Notes: generated by a model not told the origin, from the letters alone. DNA of 64,000 bases from Aquimonas sp964586455 (GCA_964586455.1 CAZPHV010000009.1:41020-105019), one strand, 5' to 3'; counted from the first letter of the stretch, positions 1 through 8,643 are shown. A program made the numbers and translations.

Positions 1-1257
1 CGCGCCTACCACCAGGCGCTGAAGACCATCAAGGCACACGTCGGCGCCAGCAGCGAAGACGCGATCATCTGCTACGGCGCGGGCATGACCGCCGTGGTCA
101 ACAAGTTCCAGCGCATCCTCGGCCTGCGCGTGCACGAAAGCTATCTCGACCGGGTCAGCCCGGCAGCGGACCTGCGTCCGATCGTATTCGTCACCCATAT
201 GGAGCACCACAGCAACCAGACCTCGTGGCTGGAAACGCTGTGCGATGTCGAAGTGATTCCGCCGGATGCCAATGGTGAAGTCGATCTCGGCGCGCTGGAT
301 GTGCTGCTGGCGAAGTACGCACAGCGGCCGGTCAAGATCGCCAGCATCACCAGCTGCTCCAACGTCACCGGCCTGTTCACGCCCTTCCACGACATCGCCG
401 AGCGCATGCACGCGGCAGGCGGACTGTGCTTCGTCGACTTCGCCTGCAGTGCGCCCTATATCGACATCGTGATGCACCCAGCGGGTCGACCGCAGGCCTC
501 GCTGGATGCGATCTACTTCAGCCCGCACAAATTCCTTGGCGGCCCGGGCAGCTCAGGCGTGCTGGTGTTCAACACGCGCCTGTATCGAAATCGGGTGCCC
601 GACAATCCCGGCGGCGGTACCGTCGACTGGACCAACCCCTGGGGTCAGCACAAATACGTTGACGATGTCGAAGCGCGCGAGGATGGCGGAACGCCAGGTT
701 TCCTCCAGGCGATCCGCACCGCGCTGGCGATCCAGCTCAAGGAGCAGATGGGCGTGGCCAATATTCTCGGCCGCGAGCACGAACTGCTGGACATCGTCTG
801 GCCGGCCCTGTCGGCGATTCCCGGCCTGCACCTGCTGGCCGCCGATCATCCGCAGCGGCTCGGCGTGCTGAGCTTTTACATCGAGGATCTGCACTACAAC
901 CTGGCGGTGCGGCTGCTGAACGACCGCTATGGCATCCAGGTGCGTGGCGGCTGCTCCTGCGCGGGCACCTACGGGCACTACCTGCTGCAAGTCAGCATCG
1001 AGCGCTCGAAGACGATCACAGACAGGATCAGCGCCGGAATCCTCTGCGACAAGCCGGGCTGGGTGCGGCTGTCGCTGCACCCGACCATGACCGATGCCGA
1101 GGCGCATTTCATCGTCGATGCGATCCGCGAACTCGCGGTCAGGCACCGCGAGTGGGCCGCTGACTACCGCTACTGCGAGCGCCGCAACGAGTTCTTCCAC
1201 ACCTGCGAAAGCGACTTCGTGGATCAGAAGGCCGCGGCGTTCTTCGCCCCGCTGTGA
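1..1257 (+). CDS. Class V PLP-dependent aminotransferase (SufS/Csd-like fold), 5' end outside window
   Basis: The frame is open to base 1, so the N-terminus lies upstream; the ATG at 85 is internal and the earlier codons (RAYHQALKTIKAHVG...) belong to the protein. The fold is that of the cysteine desulfurase/aminotransferase class V family. The PLP-binding lysine is in SPHKFLGGPGS (AAA codon at 529-531), and the conserved aspartate and histidine of the cofactor pocket are in CFVDFACSAPY. Near the C-terminal third is VRGGCSCAGTYGHYLL, with two cysteines where SufS-type enzymes carry a single catalytic cysteine loop. Substrate is unknown: a cysteine or selenocysteine lyase role is possible, but no suf/isc gene is adjacent. 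It ends 17 bp before a convergent histidine phosphatase gene. Confidence 0.88.
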   Translation, partial: RAYHQALKTIKAHVGASSEDAIICYGAGMTAVVNKFQRILGLRVHESYLDRVSPAADLRPIVFVTHMEHHSNQTSWLETLCDVEVIPPDANGEVDLGALDVLLAKYAQRPVKIASITSCSNVTGLFTPFHDIAERMHAAGGLCFVDFACSAPYIDIVMHPAGRPQASLDAIYFSPHKFLGGPGSSGVLVFNTRLYRNRVPDNPGGGTVDWTNPWGQHKYVDDVEAREDGGTPGFLQAIRTALAIQLKEQMGVANILGREHELLDIVWPALSAIPGLHLLAADHPQRLGVLSFYIEDLHYNLAVRLLNDRYGIQVRGGCSCAGTYGHYLLQVSIERSKTITDRISAGILCDKPGWVRLSLHPTMTDAEAHFIVDAIRELAVRHREWAADYRYCERRNEFFHTCESDFVDQKAAAFFAPL

Positions 1258-1273
1258 CCGCCTGCCGGCGGTC

Positions 1274-1804
1274 TCAGTAGCGCTCGACGCTGAGTTCGGC
1301 GCTGCCGTCGGCGGCCATTCTCACCAGACTGATCCGGTCGTATTCGGTTTCGGGCATGGCCTCGACTTCGACGCCGGAAAGCGCCTCGACAATGGCCGGC
1401 ACGGTATTGCTGTGACCCACCACCAGCACCGCCTCGCCGCGGTGATCGCGTAGCAGGGCTTCGCGCAGTGCCTGAGCATCGGTATCGGGATCGCGACTGC
1501 TGAACTCGCGCACGATCAGCTCGACGCCCTGCGCCTGCGCGGTTGGCGCTGCGGTCTGTTGGGTGCGCTTGAACGGCGTCGCGTACGCCACTGCCAGGGG
1601 CAGACCCTTCAGCCGTTCGGCCAGCGCTTCGGCGCGCGCGCGTCCAGCGGCGCTCAGTTCGGGATCGCGCGCGCTGTCACTGACCTTCTCGGCGTGTCGA
1701 ACGACCACCACCACCAAACCCTCGGGCGGCACCTGAGAACTCTCCTGCGTATGCGCGGCGGGGCCCGCAAACGCAGCCAGCAACAACCACCAACGTGGAT
1801 TCAA
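1274..1804 (-). CDS. Exported histidine phosphatase family protein (SixA/PGAM-like)
   Basis: A 176-residue protein with an N-terminal signal peptide (hydrophobic stretch about residues 5-18, then A-H-T-Q). The phosphohistidine motif is VVRHAEK (R36, H37), the second arginine is in TPFKRTQQTA (R80), and the second catalytic histidine is in VVGHSNTVPA (H131). These are the hallmark residues of the phosphoglycerate-mutase-like superfamily. The short length and RHAEK motif resemble SixA-type phosphatases, but the signal peptide places it in the periplasm, so a cytoplasmic phospho-HPt target is unlikely. It is convergent with the class V aminotransferase. The substrate cannot be told from sequence. 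Confidence 0.85.
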   Translation of the reverse strand: MNPRWWLLLAAFAGPAAHTQESSQVPPEGLVVVVVRHAEKVSDSARDPELSAAGRARAEALAERLKGLPLAVAYATPFKRTQQTAAPTAQAQGVELIVREFSSRDPDTDAQALREALLRDHRGEAVLVVGHSNTVPAIVEALSGVEVEAMPETEYDRISLVRMAADGSAELSVERY

Positions 1805-1936
1805 GGATCTGCTCCGCTGCGATGAGGGTGCCTAAGCATGCCGCGCCGACGCCCGCGGTCAAGCCGCGGACTGCGCCCGCATGCCCGCTGCCGGTATCCT
1901 TGGCGCCCCTTCGAACCCTGCTGCGGAGCCTCACTG

Positions 1937-2188
1937 ATGAGCGATACCCCTCCCGACCGCCTCTGCGCCGACCCGCGCAGTCGCTTCCACGATGCTGCCC
2001 TGCTTGAGCGCGGGATCGGCGTGCGCTTCAAGGGCGTCGAGCGCACCGACGTCGAGGAATACTGCATCAGCGAAGGCTGGGTGCGTGTGCCGGTGGGGCG
2101 CTCGCTGGACCGCCGTGGCCGACCGATGTGCTTCAAGCACAGCGGTGAGGTGCTGGTGTGGTTCCTGGACCAGGACGCTCCTGTCTGA
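1937..2188 (+). CDS. DUF3297 family protein
   Basis: An 83-residue acidic/basic small cytoplasmic protein. It carries the DUF3297 pattern: D-P-R-S near the N-terminus, ALLERGIGVRFKGVERT, EEYCISEGWVRVPVG and a D-R-R-G-R-P segment. No membrane segment or signal is present. The function of the family is unknown; it is widespread and conserved in proteobacteria. The ATG at 1937 is chosen over the longer frame (from 1838) because family members begin with M-S-D-x-x-P-D-R-L. It reads towards the transglutaminase/TPR gene at 2298, about 110 bp away, and may share a transcript with it. Confidence 0.85.
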   Translation: MSDTPPDRLCADPRSRFHDAALLERGIGVRFKGVERTDVEEYCISEGWVRVPVGRSLDRRGRPMCFKHSGEVLVWFLDQDAPV

Positions 2189-2297
2189 ACCCGTCGTAGC
2201 GGCCGGGTCGATCCAACGCCCGGCCCTCGACGCAGCGGCACCGTCAGGACTAGGCTGACCGCAAGCGGCCGTCGATGCGCGGCCCGGAGCGACTGCC

Positions 2298-3428
2298 ATG
2301 TCCGTGCTCCCGCGACTGGGTTTCAGCCTGTTCTGTCTGATCGGACTTGCCTGCGCTGCAACGACCGCCCGCGCGGAACCCCCTGAGCCATCCGTCGATC
2401 CGCCGCCGGTGCAGAGCTTGATGGCGGTTCCCGAATCTCTGCGCACCTTGGTGCGTCTACGGGTCATGCGGAGTCCAAGCCCGGCGCGCGAGCTTGAAGC
2501 TTTGGCTGACTTCATGTTGAAGCCCGATGGCCTGGGGCTGCGCTATCGACACGACGCCACCCTGAGTGTGGCCGAGGCCTTCGAGCGCCGCGAAGGCAAC
2601 TGCCTGACCTTCACCCTGATGACCGTCGCGCTGGCGCGTGAACTCGGCCTGCAGGCCTACGGCCAGGACGCCGACGCGGTCAGCTGGCACCAGGAGGGCG
2701 GCAGCATTTACCGCACCCAGCACGTCAATGCCGGTGTGCGCATCGAGGGGCGGCGCTTCAGTGTCGACCTCGCCTCGAACCAGGTCATCACCCGCGAGCC
2801 GCCACAGCCGATCAGCGATGCGCGCCTGCTCGCGCACTACTACAGCAACCGCTCCGCGGAGCTGCTGGCCGAAGGGCGGCTGCCGGATGCGCTGGCCCAC
2901 GTGCTGCGGGCGCTCGAAGTCGATCCGAAGCACGCTGCGGCCTTAAGCAACGGCGGCGTGATCCACGCGCGAATGCAGGACCCGACCGCCGCCGAGCGCG
3001 ACTATCTGCGGGCGCTGTCGATCGAACCACGGCACCCCGGCGCGCTGTTCAATCTGGGCGAGCTGTACGCGCGCAGCGGCCGCGGCAGCCTCGCCCGCGA
3101 CGTGCAGGCCCGCCTGCAGAATGAGCTGCAGCGCGACCCCTTCCACCACTTCATGCTGGGCCTGCAGCGCGAGGCGGCGGGTGATCCGCGTGGAGCTCTG
3201 ACGCATTTTCAGCGCGCGGTGCGGCTGCACCGCTATGACCACCGCTTTCACTTTGCGCAGGCACGCGCCTGGCTGGCCCTCGACCGCGGCAACCGCGCCG
3301 CGCGCGCGCTGCAGATCGCCCACGAACTCAGCGAAGGCGATCAGCAGCAGCGCTACCAGGCCAAACTGGATGGGCTGCGAGTGCGTGCGGCCAGTGGGCC
3401 CTGGCTGCACGGACGACGTTCGTCCTGA
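2298..3428 (+). CDS. Exported transglutaminase-like / TPR protein
   Basis: A 376-residue protein with a signal peptide (residues 1-26, cleavage near T-A-R-A). Residues about 60-190 form a transglutaminase-like cysteine-protease domain: the catalytic cysteine is C102 in FERREGNCLTFT, and a downstream histidine in TQHVNAGVRI and aspartate in FSVDLAS could complete a triad. From about residue 195 to the end there are TPR repeats (for example ALAHVLRALEVDPKHAAALSN and AERDYLRALSIEPRHPGALFN). This architecture is common in gammaproteobacterial periplasmic proteins of unknown role. The domain call is firm; the substrate and partner are unknown. Confidence 0.82.
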   Translation: MSVLPRLGFSLFCLIGLACAATTARAEPPEPSVDPPPVQSLMAVPESLRTLVRLRVMRSPSPARELEALADFMLKPDGLGLRYRHDATLSVAEAFERREGNCLTFTLMTVALARELGLQAYGQDADAVSWHQEGGSIYRTQHVNAGVRIEGRRFSVDLASNQVITREPPQPISDARLLAHYYSNRSAELLAEGRLPDALAHVLRALEVDPKHAAALSNGGVIHARMQDPTAAERDYLRALSIEPRHPGALFNLGELYARSGRGSLARDVQARLQNELQRDPFHHFMLGLQREAAGDPRGALTHFQRAVRLHRYDHRFHFAQARAWLALDRGNRAARALQIAHELSEGDQQQRYQAKLDGLRVRAASGPWLHGRRSS

Positions 3429-3437
3429 GCGGCAGGA

Positions 3438-4196
3438 TCATTCCGTCGGGCGGCTGGCGTACACGTTGTAGAGGCCGGATGCATACCTCTGCTCGACGAA
3501 ATCCGCGGCCTGCCACAGCGCCGCGTAGACCGGCTTGAAGTAGAGCACCAGCAGGCGCCGCGGCGCTTCGCGCTGGGACTGCGCCAACGCGTCGATGACC
3601 CGCTGCATGACCACTTCGTCGAAGGGGTGGTACATGAACACCACCAGATCGCCGTCCGGATACTCATAGGTGCTGGCGTCTGCGGTGATGACCTCGATTG
3701 ATGCCGCCTGCCGCGCCCCCGGGTAACGCTGCAGGTTGCTGCGCGCGATCGCCGACAGGGCTTCCGAGAATTCCACACCGACCACCCGCGCGAACGGCAG
3801 CGCTGCAGCCATCATCAGTACGCGACCCTTGCCGCAACCGAGGTCGATGAAATTCGCACGCGGCAGGTCCATCGCGAACGGCGCCAACACCTCGGCGAAG
3901 TCGATCGGGCTGGTCGCCACATAGGCAGAGCCGTGCACCCAGTTGGGATCGTTGACATCCAGATCGGCCTGCGGGATCACCCCACCGGTGTCGACGCCGT
4001 AGCGCTGATCGAAGTCGTCGCCCGCGCCGGATTCAACCGGGGCCTTTGCGCGCCCCCCAAGACGTGCACCGAGCCCACGGAGGGCATGAACAAGACTGCC
4101 CGCAAAGCCGCGCGTGCTCAGCGATCTTTGCACGCGCCGGAGCATCCGATGGACGAGACTGGACACGGCAACTCCTTGTGTAGCTCGACGGAACAA
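3438..4196 (-). CDS. Class I SAM-dependent methyltransferase
   Basis: A 252-residue protein. The SAM-binding motif I is FIDLGCGKGRVLMMAA, followed by an acidic strand VVGVEFSE and the post-motif segment VITADASTYEYPDGDLVVFMYHPF. The basic N-terminal 60 residues have no recognisable domain. The catalytic strand HPFDE replaces the N-P-P-Y type of nucleic-acid amino-methylases, so a small-molecule, lipid or protein substrate is more likely. It is convergent with the transglutaminase/TPR gene (10 bp gap). The start is the in-frame ATG at 4196; a shorter start at the next internal ATG cannot be excluded. Confidence 0.78.
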   Translation of the reverse strand: MFRRATQGVAVSSLVHRMLRRVQRSLSTRGFAGSLVHALRGLGARLGGRAKAPVESGAGDDFDQRYGVDTGGVIPQADLDVNDPNWVHGSAYVATSPIDFAEVLAPFAMDLPRANFIDLGCGKGRVLMMAAALPFARVVGVEFSEALSAIARSNLQRYPGARQAASIEVITADASTYEYPDGDLVVFMYHPFDEVVMQRVIDALAQSQREAPRRLLVLYFKPVYAALWQAADFVEQRYASGLYNVYASRPTE

Positions 4197-4765
4197 TTCG
4201 TCGAATCCTAGCAGCCTCTTGGACTTCCTGGTTCAAGGCGCAGAGTCTGCGGACGCGGATCGAATCGTTCGACGATACTCACGCCAAGCTTGGGTGCTCG
4301 CCGACAGCGGAGCGCGCCGGCGGAGTTGCAGCACGCCAGGCAAAGTTCGACAGACTTGCGGCGGCTATCCAGTTGCTTTCTGCGGCGGGAGGTCCGAGAC
4401 GGCAGTTCGACAGCGCCCCCTCCACAGGCAAGCACGCTTGGCCGCCGCTGGGGTCGGGATCCGCCGACGTAGCCGAGCCCGCGCCAGCGACACCATGCGG
4501 CAAGCACGCCTCAGCGCAAAGTCGGCTTGCCCTGCGCCAGCTGAACGCGTCTTGGCGATTCGGGCGTCGGCTACCCTGTGTACAGCTTACCGAGTCAATG
4601 CTTCGTCCCGCGTCGGCCGCTGTCGGTCGACGCCATCAGAGCTGCGGCTCCGATGGCCTGGCAGGGAAGCCAGGCGCGAACGCGGCCCCCAAAGCCGCCT
4701 TCGCTGGCAGCACCACGGCACGCGACCTGGAGGGTGCGCGGCCGGAATTTCCTGGAGTCAAGCGC
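4197..4765. other. Intergenic stretch, no gene recognised
   Basis: This 569-bp region separates the leftward methyltransferase gene from the rightward RcnB-like gene. Open frames cross it on both strands, but their translations are Arg/Ala/Pro-rich shadows with no family resemblance. It should contain the promoters of both flanking genes. No convincing hairpin or repeat was seen. Confidence 0.5.
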
Positions 4766-5563
4766 ATGAAAGTCCTCACCGCTGGCAGCCTCATCCTGAT
4801 GCTCGGCCTGGTCTCACCCCTCCTCCAAGCGCGCGACGACCGTCCCGGCCGCGGCGCGGACTACGGAAATCAGGACAGCAAGCGCCAAGCCCCTGCGCGC
4901 GGCGAAGTCGAAGGCCGCGGGCGCGGCGAACCGAGCCCACAGCGCGCGCCTGACAGAGCCGACGGCGGCCGCGGCGAGCGCGACCTCAATACCCGCATCG
5001 CAGGCTGGGAAGGCGGCTATCGGGAGCCTGAGCGTTACAACCGGGATGAGGGCTCGCGAGGCGAGCGCGGAGGCCGCGACCTCAACACAAGGATCGCCGG
5101 CTGGGAAGGCGGCTACCGCGAGCCCGAAAAGCACAATGGCGGCGATCACTGGCGCGGCGATGGCCGAGCCAGTGGTGACTGGCGGGTTGACCAGGGCTGG
5201 CGGCACGACAATCAGCGTCGCGATGGTCGCTGGGACAACCGCTACGAGCACGGCCGCAATCGTCGCGACGACTGGCGGCGTCCTGAGTGGCGTCGCGATT
5301 GGAGCCATGGTTGGTCGGGCCACCGCTATCGCGCGCCGGCGCGTTATGTGTATCCGCGCGGCTACCGCGCGCACAGCTGGCGCATTGGCTACCACCTGCC
5401 GCCGGTGTTCATCGTCAGTAACTGGTATGTCGACTGGCGCGCCTACCGACTGGCACCGCCGCCCTGGGGCTGCCGCTGGCTGCGGGTCGATGGCGATCTT
5501 TTGCTGATCGACGAGCGCAGCGGCGAGATCGTGGATGCGCTGTACGGGTTCTTCTACTACTGA
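4766..5563 (+). CDS. RcnB-like exported protein with Arg/Gly/Asp-rich repeats
   Basis: A 265-residue protein. Residues 1-23 are a signal peptide (hydrophobic VLTAGSLILMLGLVSPLLQ, then A-R-D-D). The middle is strongly hydrophilic, rich in R, D, G and W, and carries an 18-residue block (RDLNTRIAGWEGGYREPE) twice, 32 residues apart. The C-terminal ~80 residues match the RcnB family: YPRGYRAHSWRIGYHLPP, a Y-x-x-x-x-Y core, RLAPPPWGCRWLRVDGDLLLID and an aromatic end YGFFYY. RcnB in E. coli is periplasmic and affects nickel/cobalt homeostasis; here a metal role is only an inference, and no rcnA exporter is adjacent. The ATG at 4766 is chosen because it gives a signal peptide; the longer frame upstream is low-complexity shadow. 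Confidence 0.8.
   Translation: MKVLTAGSLILMLGLVSPLLQARDDRPGRGADYGNQDSKRQAPARGEVEGRGRGEPSPQRAPDRADGGRGERDLNTRIAGWEGGYREPERYNRDEGSRGERGGRDLNTRIAGWEGGYREPEKHNGGDHWRGDGRASGDWRVDQGWRHDNQRRDGRWDNRYEHGRNRRDDWRRPEWRRDWSHGWSGHRYRAPARYVYPRGYRAHSWRIGYHLPPVFIVSNWYVDWRAYRLAPPPWGCRWLRVDGDLLLIDERSGEIVDALYGFFYY
4979..5135 (+). repeat. In-gene 96-bp-spaced repeat (two copies)
   Basis: Within the RcnB-like gene, a block encoding RDLNTRIAGWEGGYREPE occurs twice, starting near 4981 and 5077. The spacing is 96 bp (32 codons), so the reading frame is kept. The second copy shows mostly synonymous changes, which suggests an older duplication under coding constraint. Confidence 0.8.
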
Positions 5564-5577
5564 TGCGCGGTCACCAT

Positions 5578-5601
5578 CGCACGGGCGACACCGCCCGTGC
5601 G
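5578..5601 (+). terminator. Hairpin after the RcnB-like gene
   Basis: A perfect 10-bp inverted repeat (CGCACGGGCG and CGCCCGTGCG, 4-base loop ACAC) begins 15 bp after the stop codon. There is no downstream T-run, so it may be a terminator or simply a 3'-end-stabilising hairpin. Confidence 0.45.
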
Positions 5602-5657
5602 GTGGTGCGTCATGCGGCTTGCGCGCTTCTCCGAACGTCGCCTGCTGGGCGGCGGCA

Positions 5658-5693
5658 CCTAGCAGCCTGTCGGACTTTGGCTGGCCGGGCTAC
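5658..5693 (+). repeat. Partial copy of the AGCCTGTCGGAC dispersed element
   Basis: About 36 bp here (CCTAGCAGCCTGTCGGACTT, then TGGCTGGCCGGGCTACA) match the left end of the element at 8487-8643 with a few changes. The match ends after GGCCGGGCT-, so this is an end fragment. A third short match (AGCCTGTCGGAC) occurs at 28687. Confidence 0.65.
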
Positions 5694-5910
5694 AGGAGAG
5701 AGAATCGCTCGCCGCTTGCGGGATCAGGGATCTTCAAGTTCGGGTCTTCGCCGATTCGTGTGGGGGCAAATGTGCGCTTTCGGGCAGCGCGGACAGCACG
5801 CTGGCGGGAGCTTTGAGCTTGCGACAGGCCTCGTCTCGATTGCTGCAGGCGCCGCGTTGTGAGCTTCTCAGCCCCGCGTGGCGGGCCAGGTGTTCTCGAA
5901 GAAACATGGG

Positions 5911-5999
5911 GTCGTCATCCCCGCGAAGGCGGATCCAGGATTCAGGGCGAGGCCGCTGGGTGGCTGGGTGGCAGTGCAGCCGGCCTCCGCGGTGACGAC
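5911..5999. repeat. CCCGCGAAGGCGG-type intergenic repeat
   Basis: An imperfect inverted repeat about 89 bp long, starting GTCGTCATCCCCGCGAAGG and ending CCGCGGTGACGAC. The motif GTCATCCCCGCGAAGGCGG followed by ATCCAG is a familiar dispersed intergenic repeat in several proteobacterial lineages. Only this one copy is seen in the window. Confidence 0.5.
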
Positions 6000-6437
6000 G
6001 GCGAAAGATGTCGGGGCGAGCGTTCTGTTTGTTCAAAGGCGCAGACCCCAATATCCAGGTCGGCCTCGGAGCAGCCGCTGCCGCCAGACTCGACGGGCCG
6101 GCCCCGCTCCGGATCGCTGACCTCCACACTCATGCGCAGGCAGCTGCGGTAGCAGCCGCCCAAGCCATTTGACTCAAAACGATTCCAGCTCGTTCCGCTG
6201 GAGCCCTGTCGGCGGCTCTGTCCACCCCTGTCGATCGTCTGGGCAACCGTCCTGAGATCTCGAAAGTGCGGGTCGTTTCGGGTCGGTATCGCGTCCCCGG
6301 GCAACACCCGGGCAGACAGCCGAGTGTGAAAACTGCATCCTGTTGTCATGACTGGGGGCAATACAGGCCCGCGTACCTCCTGTGCACGTGGGGACAGCTT
6401 TGGCCAATCCGATTCGCGGCTTCGAAGCCCGGCGCCG

Positions 6438-8474
6438 ATGGCGGGGGTTGACGTGAGCCAGCCCGAGGCGACTTCGGTGGACGCATCTGAGGGTGACGCG
6501 ATAGACGGCCTGGACGCACTCTCGCGGCTGCAATCGGCCGTTTGGATTTTCGACATCGATCGCCGCCGGATTCACTGGGCCAACGACGCGGCCCTGGAGC
6601 TTTGGGGCGCAGCCGACATCGAAGGCCTGCGTGCACGTGACCTCGGCCGCGACATGTCGGCGTCGGTTGCCGAGCGTCTGGCGCAGTACCAGCAAGATTT
6701 CCTCAGCGACGATGCCCGCTTCCACGAACTGTGGACGATCTACCCGGCAGACCAACCCGTTTCGGTGAATGTCCGCTTCCGCGGCCTGCGCATTGAGGGC
6801 GGGCGCATGGCCATGCTATGCGAAGCTTCGCGTGGCGATGAGCCCGCCCCCGATTCCCTGCGCTCGGTCGATGCGCTGCTGCACACCGCGGTCATGGTCA
6901 CGCTCTACGACGAATCCGGCATCGCGCTGTACCGCAATCCGAGCGCGCGCCGCACGGTGACATCGCCTGCCGAAACGCTGCGCGAACGGCTGCAGGATGA
7001 ACTGGGTTTCCAGCGCCTGCGCGAGGCCCTGCGCGGTCGCGGACAGGCCAGCCTGACCCTCTCTGTGGACACCGCTGCCGGCCGCCGCTGGCACGAGCTG
7101 TCCGCGCGCGTCTGCCGCGATCCGGCCACCGGCGCCACTGCCTGGCTGGTGAGCGAAGTGGACGTCTCCCAGCTGAAGGACAGCGAGGCCCAGGCCAGTT
7201 TTCTCGCCCTGCACGACACCACCACCGGGCTGCCCAACCGCAGCTACGCGCGCCAGCATTTCGCCGACAGCACAGGCACTCTCGCCCCCGCTGCACTGCT
7301 GTTGATCGATCTGGACGAGTTCAAGGCCATCAACGACAGCCTTGGCCATGCGGCCGGCGACGAGTTGCTGGCCGAAGTCGCCCAGCGCTTGCGCGCGGCG
7401 GTGCGCCCCCAGGATCTCGTCACCCGGTTTGGTGGCGATGTGTTCCTCGTGTTGCTTTCTGCCCACCCGGCGGAGCCCGAGCTCACGGCGGTCGAAACCG
7501 CCATACGCGCAGCGCTCGGCGCAGCAATCGTGCTACAGGGGCGAACGCTGCGGGTAACAGTGTCAATCGGTGTCGGCGTATACCCACGCGACGGCCAGGA
7601 TTTCGACACCCTGCTGCGCAACGCAGACCTCGCGCTGCATGCCGCAAAGCAGACCGGACGCAACACTCTGGCGCACTACAGCGCCACGATGGGGGCCGAG
7701 CTCAAGTCCCGCACCGAGCTTGAACAGGCACTGCGCGAAGCCGTCGCGCAGTCGGCCTTCGAGGTTCACTACCAGCCGATCCTGCGCGTGTCCGATCAGC
7801 GCATCGTCGGCGCCGAGGCGCTGGTGCGCTGGCGGCATCCACAGCGCGGCCTGATTGGCCCCGACCTGTTCATTCCGACCTGCGAGCGCCTGGGCCTGAT
7901 CCGGGCGCTGGATCGCATCGTGCTGCTTCAGGCGGCGCACCAACAGGCCGAGTGGGCCCAGGCCGGGCATGCGATCACGGTGTCGGTCAACATGTCGGCG
8001 CAGGAGTTCTCCGAAGCCGATGTCATTGCCGACCTCGCCCGGGTGCTCGATCAAACCGGTTGCGATCCCGCCGGGCTGCAGATCGAGATCACCGAATCCG
8101 CCCTGCTTGGCAGCGACGAGCGCCCGCTCGACACGCTGCGCGCGATGGCCGGCTTGGGCCTGTCGGTGGCGCTGGACGACTTCGGCACCGGCTATTCCAA
8201 CCTCGCGACCCTGCGCCGCTATCCGATCCACACGCTGAAGATTGACCGCAGTTTCATTCGCGAGCTGCCGGACAACAGTGCGCTGACCGATCTGATCGTG
8301 CAGCTGTGCAGGCTGATGGAACTGCGCGCGGTCGCCGAGGGCGTGGAGACGCCCGAACAGCTCGAATGGCTGCGCAGCCGCGGCATCGAGGCTTACCAGG
8401 GCTTCCTCTATGCACCGGCGCTGACTGCTGAGGTCTTTGGCCAACGTCTCAAGGACGCGACAGAGCACCGCTGA
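6438..8474 (+). CDS. PAS-GGDEF-EAL protein, probable c-di-GMP phosphodiesterase with degenerate GGDVF
   Basis: A 678-residue protein from the ATG at 6438. Two PAS-like sensory segments (about residues 25-130 and 150-245) precede a GGDEF domain (about 250-410) and an EAL domain (about 425-670). The cyclase signature is GGDVF (residues 332-336), lacking the acidic fourth residue, so cyclase activity is probably lost; an RPQD inhibitory-site motif remains just upstream. The phosphodiesterase domain is well kept: E-A-L at 460-462, DDFGTGYSNL at 580-589, and KIDRSF with the metal-binding aspartate. It should therefore hydrolyse c-di-GMP, with the GGDVF domain possibly binding GTP or product. It is cytoplasmic, with no membrane segment. 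A longer start at 6348 is possible but adds low-complexity sequence. Confidence 0.88.
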   Translation: MAGVDVSQPEATSVDASEGDAIDGLDALSRLQSAVWIFDIDRRRIHWANDAALELWGAADIEGLRARDLGRDMSASVAERLAQYQQDFLSDDARFHELWTIYPADQPVSVNVRFRGLRIEGGRMAMLCEASRGDEPAPDSLRSVDALLHTAVMVTLYDESGIALYRNPSARRTVTSPAETLRERLQDELGFQRLREALRGRGQASLTLSVDTAAGRRWHELSARVCRDPATGATAWLVSEVDVSQLKDSEAQASFLALHDTTTGLPNRSYARQHFADSTGTLAPAALLLIDLDEFKAINDSLGHAAGDELLAEVAQRLRAAVRPQDLVTRFGGDVFLVLLSAHPAEPELTAVETAIRAALGAAIVLQGRTLRVTVSIGVGVYPRDGQDFDTLLRNADLALHAAKQTGRNTLAHYSATMGAELKSRTELEQALREAVAQSAFEVHYQPILRVSDQRIVGAEALVRWRHPQRGLIGPDLFIPTCERLGLIRALDRIVLLQAAHQQAEWAQAGHAITVSVNMSAQEFSEADVIADLARVLDQTGCDPAGLQIEITESALLGSDERPLDTLRAMAGLGLSVALDDFGTGYSNLATLRRYPIHTLKIDRSFIRELPDNSALTDLIVQLCRLMELRAVAEGVETPEQLEWLRSRGIEAYQGFLYAPALTAEVFGQRLKDATEHR

Positions 8475-8486
8475 TCCGCATGCCTA

Positions 8487-8643
8487 GGAGCCTGTCGGAC
8501 CTTGGATGGCCGGGCTGCAAATCCGTCTGCGCGATCCACTTTCCGCCGGCTCTTGGCCGAGAGCGCACTCGGCCTGCCAATCGTCGAAAGACTGTCCTCT
8601 CGCAGTCGACGATCGCCTCGACCCCCAAAGCCCGACAGGCTCC
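8487..8643. repeat. 157-bp MITE-like element with 12-bp terminal inverted repeats
   Basis: The element begins GGAGCCTGTCGG (8487-8498) and ends with its exact reverse complement CCGACAGGCTCC (8632-8643). Internally there is another stem built from ATCGTC...GACTG and CAGTC...GACGAT around 8580-8613. No coding capacity is evident. It lies directly behind the GGDEF-EAL gene and just before the DUF1287 gene. Its left end is shared with the fragment at 5658-5693. It looks like a non-autonomous mobile repeat; no flanking target duplication was verified. Confidence 0.65.

Larger units (their letters stand above)
5564..6437. other. 874-bp gene-free stretch with repeat remnants
   Basis: No credible gene lies here; the open frames are shadows. 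It contains the hairpin at 5578-5601, a copy of the AGCCTGTCGGACTT element (5658-5693), and a longer imperfect palindromic element with the GTCATCCCCGCGAAGGCGG motif (5911-5999). The rest is unremarkable. The length and the mixture of repeats suggest decayed intergenic repeat insertions. Confidence 0.6.
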
